DNA of 64,000 nt, taken from contig NZ_JAPRAQ010000006.1 of the NCBI RefSeq assembly GCF_029989365.1, positions 359,599 to 423,598 of the forward strand, in the 5' to 3' direction. The notes under the pieces were generated by a model. That model had not been told where the DNA came from and searched no databases. It worked only from the letters and a program-made list of their open reading frames with translations. The DNA comes from Bradyrhizobium sp. Arg816 (GTDB taxonomy: Bacteria; Pseudomonadota; Alphaproteobacteria; Rhizobiales; Xanthobacteraceae). Within the stretch, counting starts at the first letter, position 1. Every line of letters begins with the position of its first letter. Below, piece by piece: positions 62,342 to 64,000 of the stretch. A program made the position numbers and the translations under genes.

Positions 62342-62629
62342 TCAATGCAGCCGGAACACGCCATCCACGGCGCGCAGCTCGGCCGGCTTGATCAGCTTGG
62401 AATGCGCGACGGTCACCGAATGGAGCGGACCGTCGAGCTTCTCCTGCCAGAACGCCAGGAAATCCTTCAGCGCCGGAAATTTCGGAAACATGTCGTAGTT
62501 CTGCCAGACGTAGGTCTGGAGAAGCGAGGGATGATCGGGCATCCGATAGAGAATTTGCGCCGTCGTCAGCCCGTAACCCAAAAGCTGTTTCCGGAAATCT
62601 TCGGAAACGCCCCCACTCCGCAAGCCCAT
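62342..62629 (-). CDS. usg: Usg family protein
   Basis: 95 residues from the ATG at 62629, which has AGGAGG ideally spaced. The sequence LLGYGLTTAQILYRMPDHPS, then LLQTYVWQNYD and LIKPAELRAVDGVF, is the compact Usg family of alphaproteobacteria, named from its place near tryptophan genes elsewhere. Function unknown. It is divergent from groES. Confidence 0.88.
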   Translation of the reverse strand: MGLRSGGVSEDFRKQLLGYGLTTAQILYRMPDHPSLLQTYVWQNYDMFPKFPALKDFLAFWQEKLDGPLHSVTVAHSKLIKPAELRAVDGVFRLH

Positions 62630-62894
62630 GCCAACCTCCTTTGCAGGAGCGCATTCAAGGGGCGGCTTGGTCGGTGTGCGCCTTACGAGCCACCCGGTAC
62701 TGATGCGCTCACATGAGAGAAATGTGACGCAAACTGACAATCCATCTCAAGCCCAAAAGTTTAACAAGCTGTTGAAATTCAATGCTTTAGCAGCAGAGAC
62801 GGCTCCGTGCTAATACGGTCACCGGGCGGGTTAACGATGGTAAAGAGATTCTGGCACCCGGGCCTTCAGAGTGCCGAATTTTCTGCTAGAAGCC

Positions 62895-62926
62895 CTTGCC
62901 CCCGCAAAATTCCTGTCCTATTTCAG
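62895..62926 (+). promoter_or_regulatory. RpoH-type heat-shock promoter of groESL
   Basis: CTTG at 62895-62898 and CCTATTTCAG at 62917-62926 are separated by 18 bases. The -10 fully matches the alphaproteobacterial RpoH form CyTATnTnnG. Transcription would start a few bases before the CIRCE operator. Confidence 0.7.
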
Positions 62927-62937
62927 CCTCGCCTGTG

Positions 62938-62964
62938 CTAGCACTCGCTGGCACAGACTGCTAA
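62938..62964 (+). promoter_or_regulatory. CIRCE operator (HrcA binding site)
   Basis: CTAGCACTC (62938-62946), nine bases, then GACTGCTAA (62956-62964) matches TTAGCACTC-N9-GAGTGCTAA with one change in each arm. It lies between the RpoH-type promoter and groES, so HrcA should repress the operon under non-stress conditions. Confidence 0.85.
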
Positions 62965-63007
62965 CGCCAAAAAATTCCCATACCGTGCAACTACTTAGGA
63001 GGACTGC

Positions 63008-63322
63008 ATGAAATTCCGTCCGCTTCACGACCGCGTCGTGGTCAAGCGTATCGACGCAGAAGAGAAGACCGCCGGCGGCATCATCATTCCCGACACTGCC
63101 AAGGAAAAGCCCTCGCAGGGCGAAGTCGTCGCCGTCGGCCCCGGTGGCCGCGACGAAGCTGGCAAGCTGATCCCGATCGACCTGAAGGTCGGCGACCGCG
63201 TGCTGTTCGGCAAGTGGTCCGGCACTGAAGTCAAGATCGACAACGTCGACCTGCTGATCATGAAGGAAAGCGACATCATGGGCGTCCTCGACGTCCCCGC
63301 TTCCAAGAAGAAGGCGGCCTAA
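63008..63322 (+). CDS. groES: Co-chaperonin GroES
   Basis: 104 residues from the ATG at 63008, with TAGGAGG upstream. FRPLHDRVVVKRIDAEEKTA, the mobile loop GGIIIPDTAKEKPSQG and the C-terminal IMKESDIMGVLD are canonical. It forms the heptameric lid on GroEL for protein folding in the cytosol. Bradyrhizobium genomes carry several groESL copies. This one has both RpoH- and CIRCE-type control. Confidence 0.97.
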   Translation: MKFRPLHDRVVVKRIDAEEKTAGGIIIPDTAKEKPSQGEVVAVGPGGRDEAGKLIPIDLKVGDRVLFGKWSGTEVKIDNVDLLIMKESDIMGVLDVPASKKKAA

Positions 63323-63366
63323 GAGCCCCCTCTCCCCACCAGCTAAACACCTAAGGAAAAATCCAG

Positions 63367-64000
<634 letters not shown>

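Overview
The window is a contiguous piece of a high-GC alphaproteobacterial chromosome, most likely Bradyrhizobium or a close relative. The evidence is the GroES/GroEL pair with both an RpoH-type promoter and a CIRCE element, a DUF3126 gene, a Usg gene, a possible CtrA box, and many large intergenic palindromes of the kind found throughout Bradyrhizobium genomes. I see no prophage, integrase, insertion sequence, CRISPR array or rRNA. One tRNA-Leu (TAA) is present.

Layout. 1-5700: a PilZ-domain gene cut by the window edge, a secreted bacterial transglutaminase-like cysteine protease, a CYTH-CHAD protein, an exported amidohydrolase and a small membrane protein. 5700-11630: a GntR/FCD regulator divergent from a polyamine-type ABC transporter operon (ATPase, Tat-exported binding protein, two permeases) that ends in a hydantoin/Asp-Glu racemase-like gene. 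11700-17300: a manganese catalase fused to a DUF892 ferritin-like domain, several small envelope proteins, a CrpP/Rmf-like small protein, a gamma-carbonic anhydrase and two membrane proteins. 17370-25150: a frameshifted PaaI-type thioesterase, DUF3126, cysE, membrane proteins, an alpha/beta hydrolase, a CHCC zinc-finger protein, an FAD monooxygenase, a lipoprotein and the tRNA. 25270-30660: two multi-pass glycosyltransferase-like proteins, a decayed enoyl-CoA hydratase and a Bcr/CflA-type exporter.

30870-43590 reads as one peptide and D-amino-acid scavenging region: a dipeptide-type binding protein, an M20 peptidase, a tandem glycine riboswitch leading a D-amino-acid dehydrogenase, two Dpp-type permeases, a double ATPase, an M81 (MlrC-like) metallopeptidase, an M20 amidohydrolase and an amidase. 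It is followed by an enoyl-CoA hydratase, a quinone oxidoreductase, a DsbA-family isomerase, a glutathione S-transferase, a MetE-core protein, a gpt-type phosphoribosyltransferase and a CinA-like protein.

51130-57100 carries the most distinctive set: a circularly permuted ATP-grasp enzyme, an alpha-E protein, a transglutaminase-fold protein and the proteasome-like Anbu protease, all on one strand. An acyl-CoA-dehydrogenase-like flavoprotein and an AhpD-like protein lie between the transglutaminase and Anbu. This matches a recurrent but poorly understood gene set predicted to make and break peptide linkages. The window closes with an SDR, an AT-richer orphan gene, an MFS exporter, a nucleoside transporter, a cupin with a basic histone-H1-like tail, Usg, and groES-groEL (groEL cut by the right edge).

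Broken genes: the thioesterase at 17460-17875 appears to lack one base, and 26802-27102 is a remnant of an enoyl-CoA hydratase. All functions come from reading motifs; no database search was run.
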